Counted from the stretch's first letter, positions 38,179 to 47,617 are shown. The stretch: 64,000 nucleotides of DNA from Williamsia sp. DF01-3 (GCF_023051145.1 NZ_JALKFS010000005.1:2621733-2685732); one strand, 5' to 3'. A program made the numbers and translations. The notes: a model not told the origin generated them from the sequence alone.

Positions 38179-41100
38179 ATGACCGGATCAACGAAAACGG
38201 ACCTGGCGGATTCGCGGGGCGACGATTCCTCGGAAGCGATCAAAGCGCTTCTGCCGCAGACTGTGGCCCCCTATTTTCACGGGCCCGGCAGTGCCGACGA
38301 GACCACCTGGGATGAGCTGGGGCCGGAGCAACGGTCCCAGCTCAACACCCACGTGAAGATCGCGTACACGCGCTCGGACGGCGTTGCGCTGACCGACGTC
38401 GCGTTCGACGGCAGTGCGGTGTCGGTCTCGATGGTCACCGATGACATGCCGCTGCTGGTGGAATCGGTGGTCGCAGCACTCGAGGCCTCAGGACTGATGG
38501 TGGCCCGCATCGACCATCCGATCATGCTCGTCGTCCGCGACGACCGCGGCGAGCTGCGAGAGATAGTCGATTCCGACAAGCCCAGCGACACGGTCCGAAC
38601 CGGCCAGCAGGTCGAATCATGGATCCATGTCGATGCCGTTCCACGGGTGTCGCCGATCGACATCGATGTGGTGAGAACCGAACTCGACACCGTGATCGGC
38701 CGCATCGCCGATGTGCACGAAGACCGCGCGCCGATGCTCGATCTGCTGACCGGGCTGGCCGACACCTACTCGTCGTATCTGACGACAACACTTCCCGACG
38801 GGCTGGACCCGGCTGCGGGAGAAGACTTCGCGCGTCTGTTGCGGTGGTTGGCGGAGAACAATTTGACCCCGTTCGGTTACCTGCATTGCGACGGGGCGGG
38901 GCCCGATCGCACGCCGCTCCGATCCTCGGGCCTCGGCGTATGGCGCACCGCGGACGTCGAACACAAGGCGACCCAAGGAACAGGTGCTGTCGCCGTGCAG
39001 CAGCTGTATTTGCCTACGCGCATACAGCGGTCCAACTTTCCGAGTTTGATCCAGATCGACGATTACGACGACAACGGCCGCCGTGTCGGCGAGCACGTCT
39101 TCGTGGGCAGGTTCACGCCCACCGCATTGCACGAGAACATCTTCGACATCCCGGTATTGGACACCAAGGTGGGTGAGGTGCTGGCGGCCGCCGAGGTCGA
39201 GGCCGAGTCGTACACCGGTATGGCGATGCTCGAACTCCTGCAGACGTTCCCGCGGTCAGAGCTGTTCTCCTTGCAGGCCGGCGAGCTCGCCCGAACACTC
39301 ACCGAAGTGCTCGAGGCGGTTCCCAATCGCCAGCTCCGGGTGTTCCTGCGTCCGGACCCGGCGGGCGAGATCGTCTCCGCCCTGGTCTATCTGCCGAGAG
39401 ACCGTTACACCACGCGGCTACGAGAGACGTTGCAGAACGAATTGCTGGGCGAATTGGGCGGCGACGCACTGGAATACACCGCAAGGGTCAGCGAATCGCC
39501 CTTGGCTCTTCTGCATGTGGCGATGCGCATCTCCTCGCCCGCGTGCGCCGAGCTCGGGGATCTTGCTGTCGGATCACCGGGTCAGGTGGCCATCCAGGAC
39601 AGGCTCATCGCAGCTGCACGAGGCTGGGATGAACGGCTGAGGCAGGTGGCGGCCAACAGCTCCGGAGTCGCCGGCCCGGAGGTGGTCGCGTTCTACGCCG
39701 CAACCCTTCCTGACAGCTACAAGGACATCCGCGCCCCGTCGGAGGCCTACACCGATATCGATGTGGTGCAGGGCCTCGACGACGGCGCGTTCGAGGTGCG
39801 GTTGCATCGTCCGGTCGGCGATGACGCTGAATCCGCGGAAAAGAGCCCGGCGCAACAACATTGGCGGTTCGCCATCTATCTGTGCGGCCGGTCGGCGACT
39901 TTGACCGAGGTGTTGCCCGTGCTGCACAGCCTCGGCGTCAACGTCCTCGACGAACGGCCGTATGAACTACGACGTCCTGATGGTCAGACGTGCCACGTCT
40001 ACGAGTTCAGTCTCTCGCTCGCCGAGGGTATGGCGGTCGACGAACAGACCACCGACGACGTCGAACATCGGTTCACCGACGCATTCGCACAGATCTGGCG
40101 CGGTGATGCAGAGGTGGACGATTTCAACGAACTCGTGTTCCGCTGCGGCCTGAACTGGCGTGAAGCGGCAGTGTTGCGTGCCTATTCCAAATATCTGCGT
40201 CAGTGCGGTTCGTCCTACAGCAACAATCACGTGGCGTCGGTTCTGGGCGCACACCCGGCGATCACCAAGGCGCTCGTCGAGTTGTTCGCGGCGTCGTTCG
40301 ATCCCGACGCAGCTGACGATGACCGGCGGTCAGAGGTGCTCGACGGTCTGTCGGCCGACGTCGGGTCGATCATCAGCCTCGACGTCGATCGCATCATCAG
40401 TGCCTACATCTCGGTGATCTCGGCGACCGTGCGTACCAATTACTACGTTGCCGCTGAACATGATTCGTCGCGGAACGTCCTCGCTTTCAAGTTGCGCCCC
40501 AGAGACATTCCGCAGACGCCGGAACCACGTCCGCTGTATGAGATCTACGTCTATTCTCCCCGGGTGGAGGGCGTCCACCTGAGATTCGGGTCGGTGGCTC
40601 GCGGCGGATTGCGTTGGTCGGACCGGCGTGAGGACTTCCGGACCGAGATCCTCGGGTTGGTCAAGGCGCAGGCAGTGAAGAACGCAGTCATCGTGCCGGT
40701 TGGTTCCAAAGGCGGATTCGTGGTCAAGCGGCCGCCGTTACCGACGGGGGACCCCACCGCGGATCGGGACGCCTACCGTGCAGAGGGAGTGGAGTGCTAC
40801 CGCCACTTCATCTCAGGACTGCTCGACCTCACCGACAACATCGACCAGAAATCGGGGAACGTCACCGCGCCCACGCGGGTGGTACGCCGCGACGATGACG
40901 ATCCCTACTTGGTGGTCGCCGCGGACAAGGGCACCGCCACGTTCTCCGACATCGCCAACGATGTTGCGGGGCAATACGGGTTCTGGCTCGGGGATGCGTT
41001 CGCCTCCGGCGGTTCGGCCGGATACGACCACAAGGCGATGGGCATCACGGCCAGAGGCGCCTGGGAGGCGGTCAAACGTCACTTCCGAGAGATGGGCGTC

Positions 41101-43017
41101 GACACCCAGACCGAGGACTTCACGGTGGTGGGCATCGGCGACATGAGCGGCGATGTCTTCGGTAACGGCATGCTGCTGTCGGGGCACATTCGATTGACCG
41201 CGGCATTCGACCACCGTCACATCTTCATCGATCCCGACCCCGATGCGGAGAAGTCATTCGCCGAACGACAGCGTTTGTTCGAACTGCCGCGCTCATCGTG
41301 GGCCGATTACAACACCGAGTTGATCAGCGAAGGTGGCGGCGTGTGGTCGCGCGACCGCAAGTCCATCGACATCAGCCCCCAGATCGCGAAGGCCCTGGGT
41401 GTGCCCGAGGACGTCTCGACGCTCTCGCCCCCGGAACTGATCCGCGCCATCCTGCTCGCTCCCGCCGATCTGCTGTGGAACGGCGGCATCGGAACGTATG
41501 TGAAGGCGAGCACCCAGTCGCATGAAGCGGTGGGGGACAAGGCGAACGACGCGATCCGCGTGGACGGGAACGAGTTGCGCGTCAAGGTCGTCGGCGAGGG
41601 CGGCAACCTCGGAGTCACCGAACTGGGTCGTATCGAGTTCGATCTGAGCGGTGGACGGATCAACACCGATGCGATGGACAATTCGGCCGGCGTCGATTGC
41701 TCTGATCACGAGGTGAACATCAAGATCCTGCTCGACTCCCAGGTGTCGGCCGGTGAATTGGCCGCTGAGGATCGAAATCCGTTGCTGGAGTCCATGACCG
41801 AAGAAGTCGGCGACCTCGTGCTGGCCGACAACGTGTCACAGAACGCCGAGCTGGGGACCAGCCGATCGCAGGCGGCCGAGTCGGCCGAGGTCTACGCGAG
41901 GTTGCTCAAGGAGCTCGCCGGCCGTGGAGTCAACCTGAAGCTCGAGGCACTCCCTCGTCCGGCTGAACTGATCAAGCGCGGTGAGTCCACCGGACGTCAT
42001 GGCCTGACGTCGCCGGAGCTGGCCACGTTGATGGCGCACGTGAAGTTGGCGCTCAAGTCCGACATGCTGGGCGGTGACCTGCCCGACAATGACGTCTTCT
42101 CGCCACGACTGAGGACGTACTTCCCCGTGCCGCTGCGAGAGCGGTTCGGCGAAGGAATTGCCAACCACCCGCTGCGTCGCGAGATCGTCACGACGGCAGT
42201 GGTGAACGACCTCGTGGACAACGCGGGGATCACCCATGTGTTCCGTCTGTGTGAGGGGAGCGGATCGACATCGCTCGACGTGGTGCGCTCATATCAGGCG
42301 GTCACGCAGATATTCGGGTTGCACGGGTTGTGGCAGGACATCGCGTCGGCGCCCTGCTCTGTCCCGACCACCGACGCCATGATCACCTACGCGCGACGGC
42401 TGCTCTTTCGCGCGTCGCGCTGGATGATCGCGGGTCGGCCGCAACCTCTCGCGATGGCAGCCGAGGTGACGCGCTACGCCGCGCTTGTCGCCGAACTGTC
42501 GCCCCAGTTACCGGGTTGGCTTCGTGGCAGTTCCGCCGACGGGGTCGAGCGTCGCGCCCAGCGCTTGCGCGATGACGGTGTGCCCGCCGAGGTCGCCGAG
42601 GCCGTCGCCGTCAGCCTGCACCGGTTCTGCCTGCTCGACATCATCGACGCGGCCGAGATTTCGGACCGAGAGCCTGCCGAGGTGGGGGAGTTGTACTTCG
42701 AGGTGATGGATCATCTCGGCGTCGAGGATCTGTTGACCGCGGTGTCCGACCTGGACCGCAAAGACCGCTGGCACTCGCTCGCCCGGCTGGCGTTGCGCGA
42801 CGACCTGCACAGCACGCTGCGATCGCTCTGTCTGGTGATCCTGGATTCGGCCGAGCCCGACGAGTCACCTGCTGAGAAGATCGCCGACTGGGAACTCAGC
42901 AACTCCTCGCGCCTCGCCCGCGTGCGGACGACCCTGTCCGACATCGCCGAATTGGGCGAACTCGATCTCGCGACGCTGTCGGTGGCGGCGCGTCAGCTCA
43001 GGAGTTCGATCCGCTGA
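38179..43017 (+). CDS. gdh: NAD-specific glutamate dehydrogenase, large 180-kDa class
   Basis: 1612 residues. Oxidatively deaminates glutamate to 2-oxoglutarate using NAD. The N-terminal ~700 residues carry ACT-like regulatory regions. The catalytic core begins near residue 800 with VARGGLRWSDRREDFRTEILGLVKAQAVKNAVIVPVGSKGGFVVKR, including the substrate-binding lysines. The nucleotide-binding part follows with VVGIGDMSGDVFGNGML near 980 and VVGEGGNLGVTELGR near 1135. Size and order match the Bac_GDH family found in mycobacteria and streptomycetes, where GarA-type FHA proteins inhibit the enzyme. Its TGA shares a base with the ATG of the next gene, so the two are translationally coupled. Confidence 0.96.
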   Translation: MTGSTKTDLADSRGDDSSEAIKALLPQTVAPYFHGPGSADETTWDELGPEQRSQLNTHVKIAYTRSDGVALTDVAFDGSAVSVSMVTDDMPLLVESVVAALEASGLMVARIDHPIMLVVRDDRGELREIVDSDKPSDTVRTGQQVESWIHVDAVPRVSPIDIDVVRTELDTVIGRIADVHEDRAPMLDLLTGLADTYSSYLTTTLPDGLDPAAGEDFARLLRWLAENNLTPFGYLHCDGAGPDRTPLRSSGLGVWRTADVEHKATQGTGAVAVQQLYLPTRIQRSNFPSLIQIDDYDDNGRRVGEHVFVGRFTPTALHENIFDIPVLDTKVGEVLAAAEVEAESYTGMAMLELLQTFPRSELFSLQAGELARTLTEVLEAVPNRQLRVFLRPDPAGEIVSALVYLPRDRYTTRLRETLQNELLGELGGDALEYTARVSESPLALLHVAMRISSPACAELGDLAVGSPGQVAIQDRLIAAARGWDERLRQVAANSSGVAGPEVVAFYAATLPDSYKDIRAPSEAYTDIDVVQGLDDGAFEVRLHRPVGDDAESAEKSPAQQHWRFAIYLCGRSATLTEVLPVLHSLGVNVLDERPYELRRPDGQTCHVYEFSLSLAEGMAVDEQTTDDVEHRFTDAFAQIWRGDAEVDDFNELVFRCGLNWREAAVLRAYSKYLRQCGSSYSNNHVASVLGAHPAITKALVELFAASFDPDAADDDRRSEVLDGLSADVGSIISLDVDRIISAYISVISATVRTNYYVAAEHDSSRNVLAFKLRPRDIPQTPEPRPLYEIYVYSPRVEGVHLRFGSVARGGLRWSDRREDFRTEILGLVKAQAVKNAVIVPVGSKGGFVVKRPPLPTGDPTADRDAYRAEGVECYRHFISGLLDLTDNIDQKSGNVTAPTRVVRRDDDDPYLVVAADKGTATFSDIANDVAGQYGFWLGDAFASGGSAGYDHKAMGITARGAWEAVKRHFREMGVDTQTEDFTVVGIGDMSGDVFGNGMLLSGHIRLTAAFDHRHIFIDPDPDAEKSFAERQRLFELPRSSWADYNTELISEGGGVWSRDRKSIDISPQIAKALGVPEDVSTLSPPELIRAILLAPADLLWNGGIGTYVKASTQSHEAVGDKANDAIRVDGNELRVKVVGEGGNLGVTELGRIEFDLSGGRINTDAMDNSAGVDCSDHEVNIKILLDSQVSAGELAAEDRNPLLESMTEEVGDLVLADNVSQNAELGTSRSQAAESAEVYARLLKELAGRGVNLKLEALPRPAELIKRGESTGRHGLTSPELATLMAHVKLALKSDMLGGDLPDNDVFSPRLRTYFPVPLRERFGEGIANHPLRREIVTTAVVNDLVDNAGITHVFRLCEGSGSTSLDVVRSYQAVTQIFGLHGLWQDIASAPCSVPTTDAMITYARRLLFRASRWMIAGRPQPLAMAAEVTRYAALVAELSPQLPGWLRGSSADGVERRAQRLRDDGVPAEVAEAVAVSLHRFCLLDIIDAAEISDREPAEVGELYFEVMDHLGVEDLLTAVSDLDRKDRWHSLARLALRDDLHSTLRSLCLVILDSAEPDESPAEKIADWELSNSSRLARVRTTLSDIAELGELDLATLSVAARQLRSSIR

Positions 43018-43709
43018 TGGCGACGTTGACCCTGGCGGCCCGCGACCGCACCGATCTGGCCGTGTTCGCCGGCCGGGCTCTGCGCGCCGACGATGTCGCG
43101 GTTCTCCGCATCAAGAGGCGTCCCGATGGCCTGCTGGGAATCTGGGTGAACACCGGCTTCGATGTGTTGGCCACCCGGGTGGTCGCGGGATCCATCGAGG
43201 GTGACGACGTGGTCTGCGGCGCAACCGAATTGCGTACTGCGCTGAGGCGGGAGGCGGACAACCCGGAAACCGCGTCGGTCGACACCGGATTCCCTCTCGA
43301 CAGCGCTTGGCGCGGTGCCCTGCCCGCCGTCGACGGATTCGTCCACGTCGACGACGTTCCGGCCCGGGTCCTGATCCAGCTGTCGCGTACTGGGGCGGAG
43401 GTGGCCCGCACCCAAGGCAGCGGCCACGGACCGCCGACCTCACTGCTCGACCAGCAAGTGCTCGACGTGACAGGGGAGACGACAGAGGAGGTCGTCAACG
43501 TATCGATGCGGTCGATCTTTGCGCTGACGGCAATGGGTTTCGTGCGGCAGGCCGACAACCACGACGTCACCGAGACGTCGGACCTCGAACTCATCGACGC
43601 CGACGAAGTCGTGCGAGTGCGCTGCACCCCGGTGTGGGCGCGACTCGACGCCCGATTCGGGTCGGTCTATCAGCGGCGCACGATGGCGTTTTCGCTCCAG
43701 GTCAACTGA
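43017..43709 (+). CDS. Conserved hypothetical protein coupled to gdh
   Basis: 230 residues starting at the ATG that overlaps the gdh stop (TGATG). It has no signal peptide or membrane helix. The sequence alternates strands and helices (LAVFAGRALRADDVAVLRIKRRPDGLLGIWVNTGFDVLATRVVAG) and contains AWRGALPAVDGFVHVDDVPARVLIQLSRTGAEVARTQG. I do not recognise a catalytic motif. A gene in the same place after gdh is present in mycobacteria as I recall, so it is conserved rather than accidental. Coupling to gdh suggests a nitrogen- or amino-acid-related role, which is inference. It is convergent with the alpha-glucosidase gene, 15 bp apart. Confidence 0.8.
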   Translation: MATLTLAARDRTDLAVFAGRALRADDVAVLRIKRRPDGLLGIWVNTGFDVLATRVVAGSIEGDDVVCGATELRTALRREADNPETASVDTGFPLDSAWRGALPAVDGFVHVDDVPARVLIQLSRTGAEVARTQGSGHGPPTSLLDQQVLDVTGETTEEVVNVSMRSIFALTAMGFVRQADNHDVTETSDLELIDADEVVRVRCTPVWARLDARFGSVYQRRTMAFSLQVN

Positions 43710-43724
43710 GCCCGGCGGGTTGGC

Positions 43725-45383
43725 TCAGACCAGCCACGCCGCGGCGTTCGGTGGGAGTTTCCCGTCGACCAGGGGACTGCTGCTGAGCAGCAGCTCTCCG
43801 GGCGGGAGTCCGATGGGGTCCGGCCCGGCGTTGAGCGCGCACACCAGCTTGCCGAGCGACCGGCGAAACGCCAAGCATCCGGGAGGTGCGCCGTACCATT
43901 CGATGCTCTCTCCGGCGAACTCCGGACGGGTCTTACGCAGTTCGATCGCCAGCCGGTAGAGCGACAGCGTCGACTCCAGATCCTCGAGTTGCGACTCGAC
44001 GGTGAGGTTCGACCACTCCGGCGGGATCGGCAACCAGGTCTTGGTGTTGCTGGAGAACGCGAAGGGGGGTGTCTCGCCTTCCCAGGGCAGGGGAATTCGG
44101 CAGCCGTCGCGGCCACGCTCGGTATGGCCGGAGCGTTCCCACACCGGATCCTGTAGTGCCTCGTCCGGCAGCTCGGCATTCGGCAACCCGAGTTCGGCAC
44201 CGTTGTAGATGAATGCCGCACCCGGCAAGGCCAGCTCGACGAGGATCATCGCGCGTGCGCGGTCGAGCCCCGCGCGTGGATCGGTGTCGTCGGCGTACCT
44301 GGTGACCTCGCGCTCCACATCGTGGTTCGACAACGTCCAGGTGGGTGTGCCGGACACTGTTGCAACGGCTTCGAGAGAATGTTCGATGGCTTCGCGGATC
44401 TCCTCGGAATCGAAACCCACCTTTGCCAGGCGGAAGTTGAAGCCGAGGTGGAGCTCGTCAGGGCGCACGTATTCGGCGAATCGGGTGTTGTCCTTGACCC
44501 AGATCTCGCCGACGGTCATCGCATCGGGGTAGTCGTCGAGTACCCCGCGGATCAGGCGGTGGATGTCGTGCACACCGTCGTTGTTGAACCGCGGATCGTC
44601 GTCGTCGTTGGTGAGCAGGCCAAAAGCTTCGTGGTCCATGTCCGGGAGACCGTCGGGTTTGGCCATGCCGTGTGCCACATCGATCCGGAACCCGTCCACT
44701 CCACGGTCGAGCCAGAACCGCAGCGTGCGCTCGAGGTCGGCGAACACCTCTGGGTTGTCCCAGTTCAAGTCGGGTTGTTCGGGTGCGAACAGATGCAGAT
44801 ACCACTGTCCGGGCTCGCCGTCGGGCCCGGTGGTGCGTGTCCACGCCGGGCCGCCGAAAACGCTGGGCCAATTGTTGGGCGGCTCGTCGCCGTTCTCTCC
44901 CTTGCCGTCGCGGAAGATGTAGCGTTCGCGCGCCGGGCTCCCGGGCTCGGCGGAGAGGGCTTCGACGAACCAGGCGTGCTGGTCGCTGGTGTGATTGGGC
45001 ACCAAATCCATGGTGATCTTGATGCCTCGCCCGTGTGCCTCGGCGATGAGCAGATCGAGGGCTTCGAGGCCACCGAACAGGGGGTCGACATCGCGAGGGT
45101 CGGACACGTCGTAGCCGTGGTCGGCCATCGGTGACTTCATGACGGGGCTGAGCCAGATGGCGTCGATGCCCAGCAGTTCGAGGTAGCCGAGCTTGTCGAT
45201 GACACCGGCCAGATCGCCGACCCCGTCCCCGTTGTTGTCCGAGAACGAGCGCGGATAGATCTGGTAGAAAACCGCGTTCTGCCACCACAGTGGATAGTCC
45301 GACTGCACATGCTGCTGAACCTGGTGTGGCGCACCGGTTTCAGCGGCGGAAAGATCGTTCTTCTCGTCACTCACCCGCATCAT
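43725..45383 (-). CDS. aglA: GH13 alpha-glucosidase / oligo-1,6-glucosidase
   Basis: 552 residues. Hydrolyses terminal alpha-glucosidic bonds of maltose- or isomaltose-type sugars in the cytoplasm. The GH13 blocks are in order: NGDGVGDLAGVIDKLGYL, DAIWLSPVMKSPMADHGYDV, DLVPNHTSDQHAWF, GFRIDVAHGM with the nucleophile Asp, AMTVGEIWV with the acid Glu, and WTLSNHDVEREV with the transition-state Asp. Length is normal. GAGG precedes the paired ATG codons at 45383/45380. It sits 54 bp behind glbO on the same strand, as in mycobacteria. Confidence 0.93.
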   Translation of the reverse strand: MMRVSDEKNDLSAAETGAPHQVQQHVQSDYPLWWQNAVFYQIYPRSFSDNNGDGVGDLAGVIDKLGYLELLGIDAIWLSPVMKSPMADHGYDVSDPRDVDPLFGGLEALDLLIAEAHGRGIKITMDLVPNHTSDQHAWFVEALSAEPGSPARERYIFRDGKGENGDEPPNNWPSVFGGPAWTRTTGPDGEPGQWYLHLFAPEQPDLNWDNPEVFADLERTLRFWLDRGVDGFRIDVAHGMAKPDGLPDMDHEAFGLLTNDDDDPRFNNDGVHDIHRLIRGVLDDYPDAMTVGEIWVKDNTRFAEYVRPDELHLGFNFRLAKVGFDSEEIREAIEHSLEAVATVSGTPTWTLSNHDVEREVTRYADDTDPRAGLDRARAMILVELALPGAAFIYNGAELGLPNAELPDEALQDPVWERSGHTERGRDGCRIPLPWEGETPPFAFSSNTKTWLPIPPEWSNLTVESQLEDLESTLSLYRLAIELRKTRPEFAGESIEWYGAPPGCLAFRRSLGKLVCALNAGPDPIGLPPGELLLSSSPLVDGKLPPNAAAWLV

Positions 45384-45437
45384 CTTGCCTCACGATCGTT
45401 GTTCGCCTGCGATCACGGGGCCGCTCCGCGAGCCAGG

Positions 45438-45890
45438 TCAGATAGGTGTATTCACCATGGATTGAGCCGCCATCTCCATGTATTCGGTGAGCGCCTGCCG
45501 GTGAGGCGGGTCGAGCCGGGTGGAATCGATGGAGGCGATGGCTGTGTGCATGCATCTGAGCCAGGCGTCCCGTTCGAGTGGGCCGACACGGAAGGGGTTG
45601 TGTCGCATCCGCAGCCGCGGATGCCCGCGCTCGTCGGAGTAGGTGCGCGGCCCGCCCCAGTACTGGATGAGGAACATGCGCATTCGGCGTTCTGCCGGTC
45701 CCAGGTCTTCCTCGGGGTACAAGGGCCGGAGGATCTCGTCGGCTGCCACTTCCTGATAGAAGCGCGCCACGAGATCGACGAACGTCTGCTCGCCGCCCAC
45801 CGCGTCGTAGAACGTACGGACCGGCTCCGTCTGCGTGGAACCGGCGTCGCCGGCCGGGTCCGTCTGCGATGAATCAGTCACGGGGACCAT
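45438..45890 (-). CDS. glbO: Group II truncated hemoglobin (GlbO)
   Basis: About 150 residues from ATG 45890; GTG 45881 or an upstream ATG at 45941 are alternatives. Binds oxygen or nitric oxide through heme. Family marks: [79 protein letters not shown]. This includes the distal-side tyrosine in RFY, the GPAERR turn, the QYWGGP helix end and the proximal histidine in RMRHNPF. Mycobacterial homologues associate with membranes and respiration. A 22-bp perfect palindrome lies 56 bp upstream. Confidence 0.93.
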   Translation of the reverse strand: MVPVTDSSQTDPAGDAGSTQTEPVRTFYDAVGGEQTFVDLVARFYQEVAADEILRPLYPEEDLGPAERRMRMFLIQYWGGPRTYSDERGHPRLRMRHNPFRVGPLERDAWLRCMHTAIASIDSTRLDPPHRQALTEYMEMAAQSMVNTPI

Positions 45891-45945
45891 TGTTCCAGAG
45901 CCGGACCCACACGCGCATATCCCGCGATACGCAGAGTTCACGCAA

Positions 45946-45967
45946 AAGACCAGCTGCAGCTGGTCTT
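45946..45967. promoter_or_regulatory. 22-bp perfect palindrome between glbO and the HNH gene
   Basis: AAGACCAGCTG is followed immediately by its exact reverse complement CAGCTGGTCTT. The repeat lies in the 154-bp divergent intergenic region, with no gene ending nearby, so a simple terminator role is unlikely. It could be a dimer operator controlling glbO, the HNH gene or both. Confidence 0.5.
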
Positions 45968-46044
45968 ATTGTCGTGCATTTCTGCCATATCCGTGTTGAA
46001 CTGAATCGTTCCCATCGAGGTCGGTTGGTTGGCCGGGAGGTTAG

Positions 46045-46716
46045 ATGTCGCGTACGAAGTCGCAGCGGGAAAAGGTCCACGCGGGGTCTGAACGCGTGCC
46101 CCATCACTCCGGTAACTCCTCTGTGACCACCTTGACGCCTGGGTCTCGCGGCACCTCGGTAGATGCCATCGGCGGGCCGCCCGCGCGGATGAACACACGA
46201 TGGGGGAAACACCGGGTACTCCTTCTCAATGCCACCTACGAACCCCTCGCGGCTATCTCGATACGCAGGGCGATAGTCCTGGTGCTGCGCGAACGGGCCG
46301 ACGTCATCCACGAGGATGGTGCCGGCCCTCTCATTCATTCGGCAGAAATGGCGCTCGCGGTGCCGTCTGTGATCCGGCTCCGCAACTACGTGCGGGTGCC
46401 GTACCGGGCGGTGGTCCCGATGACCAGAGCAGCATTGATGCAGCGCGATCGATCCCGCTGCGGCTATTGCGGCGGTAAGGCGGACACGATCGACCACGTC
46501 GTCCCCCGGAGCCGCGGGGGTACCCACACGTGGGACAACTGCGTCGCGTGCTGCGCCTCCTGCAACCACAAGAAGGCGGACCGCCTGCTCGGCGAACTCG
46601 GCTGGACCCTCAAGGCAACTCTGAGCGCACCCAAGGGGCGCCATTGGCGTCTTCTCGCGACCGTCAAAGACTTCGACCCCGCATGGTCGCGATACCTCGA
46701 CTCGGGTGCCGCGTAG
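46045..46716 (+). CDS. HNH endonuclease-domain protein
   Basis: 223 residues from ATG 46045, with GGGAGG upstream. The C-terminal half is a zinc-ribbon HNH nuclease: CGYCGGKADTIDHVVPRSRGGTHTWDNCVACCASCNHKKADR, with the catalytic His of IDHVVPRSRGG, the Asn of WDN, and four cysteines in two CxxC pairs. The N-terminal half contains the conserved lead-in VLLLNATYEPLAAISIRRAIVLVLRERADVI, found in this widely conserved actinobacterial family. These proteins are chromosomal and conserved in synteny, so a DNA repair or metabolism role is more likely than restriction. No partner methylase is nearby. Confidence 0.9.
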   Translation: MSRTKSQREKVHAGSERVPHHSGNSSVTTLTPGSRGTSVDAIGGPPARMNTRWGKHRVLLLNATYEPLAAISIRRAIVLVLRERADVIHEDGAGPLIHSAEMALAVPSVIRLRNYVRVPYRAVVPMTRAALMQRDRSRCGYCGGKADTIDHVVPRSRGGTHTWDNCVACCASCNHKKADRLLGELGWTLKATLSAPKGRHWRLLATVKDFDPAWSRYLDSGAA

Positions 46717-46806
46717 GAGTCCGACGCGCCACTGCGACCTCGGCGACGCGTTCGAGAGCAGCGTCCGCTAAGTTCTCAGATGAAAGACGACTGCTGAAGG
46801 GCGGAT

Positions 46807-47061
46807 GTGGTGGAAGACCTGATTGTGGCGATCGGTTTACCGGTCGTCATCCTCACTGTGATCTCGGTTGTGCTGGTGATCGGTGCGATGACCCTCACTT
46901 TTGGCGTCAAGTACCCGAAGGTGCAGCCCTACACGATCGACCAGAAGTGGGAGCACGAACCGCTGCTGTTCAGCGCCACGGACGTCACACCGGTTGCGCC
47001 CGGGTACCACGGGCATGGACATGACGATCTGATCGGAGGCTCGGCAAGTGGCAAGTGGTGA
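46807..47061 (+). CDS. ctaJ: Small membrane protein, probable aa3 cytochrome oxidase subunit CtaJ
   Basis: 84 residues from GTG 46807 (GTG 46810 possible), with GAAGGG upstream. One N-terminal transmembrane helix (LIVAIGLPVVILTVISVVLVIGAMTLTFGV) leads to a periplasmic or peripheral segment KVQPYTIDQKWEHEPLLFSATDV, a His-rich turn GYHGHGHDD and the ending GGSASGKW. I recall this pattern and position (between HNH and pepN genes) from CtaJ, an accessory subunit seen in the mycobacterial III2-IV2 respiratory supercomplex; the assignment rests on that memory. Its last 14 bases overlap the DUF5130 gene. Confidence 0.65.
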   Translation: MVEDLIVAIGLPVVILTVISVVLVIGAMTLTFGVKYPKVQPYTIDQKWEHEPLLFSATDVTPVAPGYHGHGHDDLIGGSASGKW

Positions 47062-47521
47062 AATCGTAAGGGCGAACATCGACCCTGACACCCTCCCCAT
47101 GGGTGCCACGGTGACCGGTAGCGGGCGCGTCTCGGCTGCCCGGTTCCCCGGTGCCGCACCGGGCACGCCGCCGTTTCGGCGTGACGAACTGGTTGCGCTC
47201 GACGATGCACTGTCCGACGCCACGGATCGGACGGGCATCCGCTTCTCGATCTACATCGGTGACCTCGGACCCGACGCGTTCGCAGGCGCGTCGGCGGTGC
47301 TGCCGAGCGTGCCCGAACCCGAACACGCGGCGTTGATCGCGGTCTCGCCGAACACCAAAGATGTTGTGGTCATCTCCGGCCGGGAAGTCGCTCCGCGGCT
47401 CAACGACCGAGTTGCTCAGCTGGGCGTGACCGCCGCGATCGCAGGTATCCGCGCGGGCGATCTCGTCGACGGATTGATCTCGGCGGTCCGGGTCATCGCT
47501 TCGGCGGTCACGATCCGCTGA
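47048..47521 (+). CDS. DUF5130 protein, TPM-like fold
   Basis: 157 residues from GTG 47048, overlapping the end of the CtaJ-like gene. It has no signal peptide. The core FRRDELVALDDALSDATDRTGIRFSIYIGDLGPDAFAGASAVLPSVPEPEHAALIAVSPNTKDVVVISGREVAPRLND resembles a TPM domain (a compact alpha/beta fold of unknown or membrane-linked function); the family is actinobacterial. The overlap with the oxidase-subunit gene suggests they are made together. It is followed by a bidirectional terminator. Confidence 0.8.
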   Translation: MASGEIVRANIDPDTLPMGATVTGSGRVSAARFPGAAPGTPPFRRDELVALDDALSDATDRTGIRFSIYIGDLGPDAFAGASAVLPSVPEPEHAALIAVSPNTKDVVVISGREVAPRLNDRVAQLGVTAAIAGIRAGDLVDGLISAVRVIASAVTIR

Positions 47522-47532
47522 TCTGATACCTA

Positions 47533-47573
47533 CACAAAGGCGGGGCAACCATTGTGGTTGTCCCGCCTTTGTG
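47533..47573. terminator. Bidirectional terminator between DUF5130 and pepN genes
   Basis: Two 19-base arms (47533-47551, 47555-47573) pair with a single G-U and enclose TTG. The outer ends, CACAAAGG and CCTTTGTG, supply short A/T-rich flanks in both directions. It serves the plus-strand DUF5130 transcript and the minus-strand pepN transcript. Confidence 0.8.
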
Positions 47574-47612
47574 ATGTCTGGCCTGTGTAGAGGCGATGTC
47601 CGGCCTGTGTAG
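47573..47612. repeat. Two tandem 18-bp direct repeats
   Basis: GATGTCTGGCCTGTGTAG (47573-47590) and GATGTCCGGCCTGTGTAG (47595-47612) differ at one base, with a 22-bp period. They lie in the 6-bp-to-45-bp stretch between the terminator and the pepN stop. Too few copies to call an array. Confidence 0.6.
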
Positions 47613-47617
47613 CCGTC

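Noticed and set aside
46045-46716. HNH gene as a restriction enzyme
   Set aside because: No methyltransferase nearby, and the gene sits in a conserved housekeeping order; a core repair-type function is more likely.
47573-47612. Possible CRISPR-like or array repeat
   Set aside because: Only two 18-bp copies with 4 bp between; no spacers and no cas genes. No CRISPR array was seen anywhere in the window.
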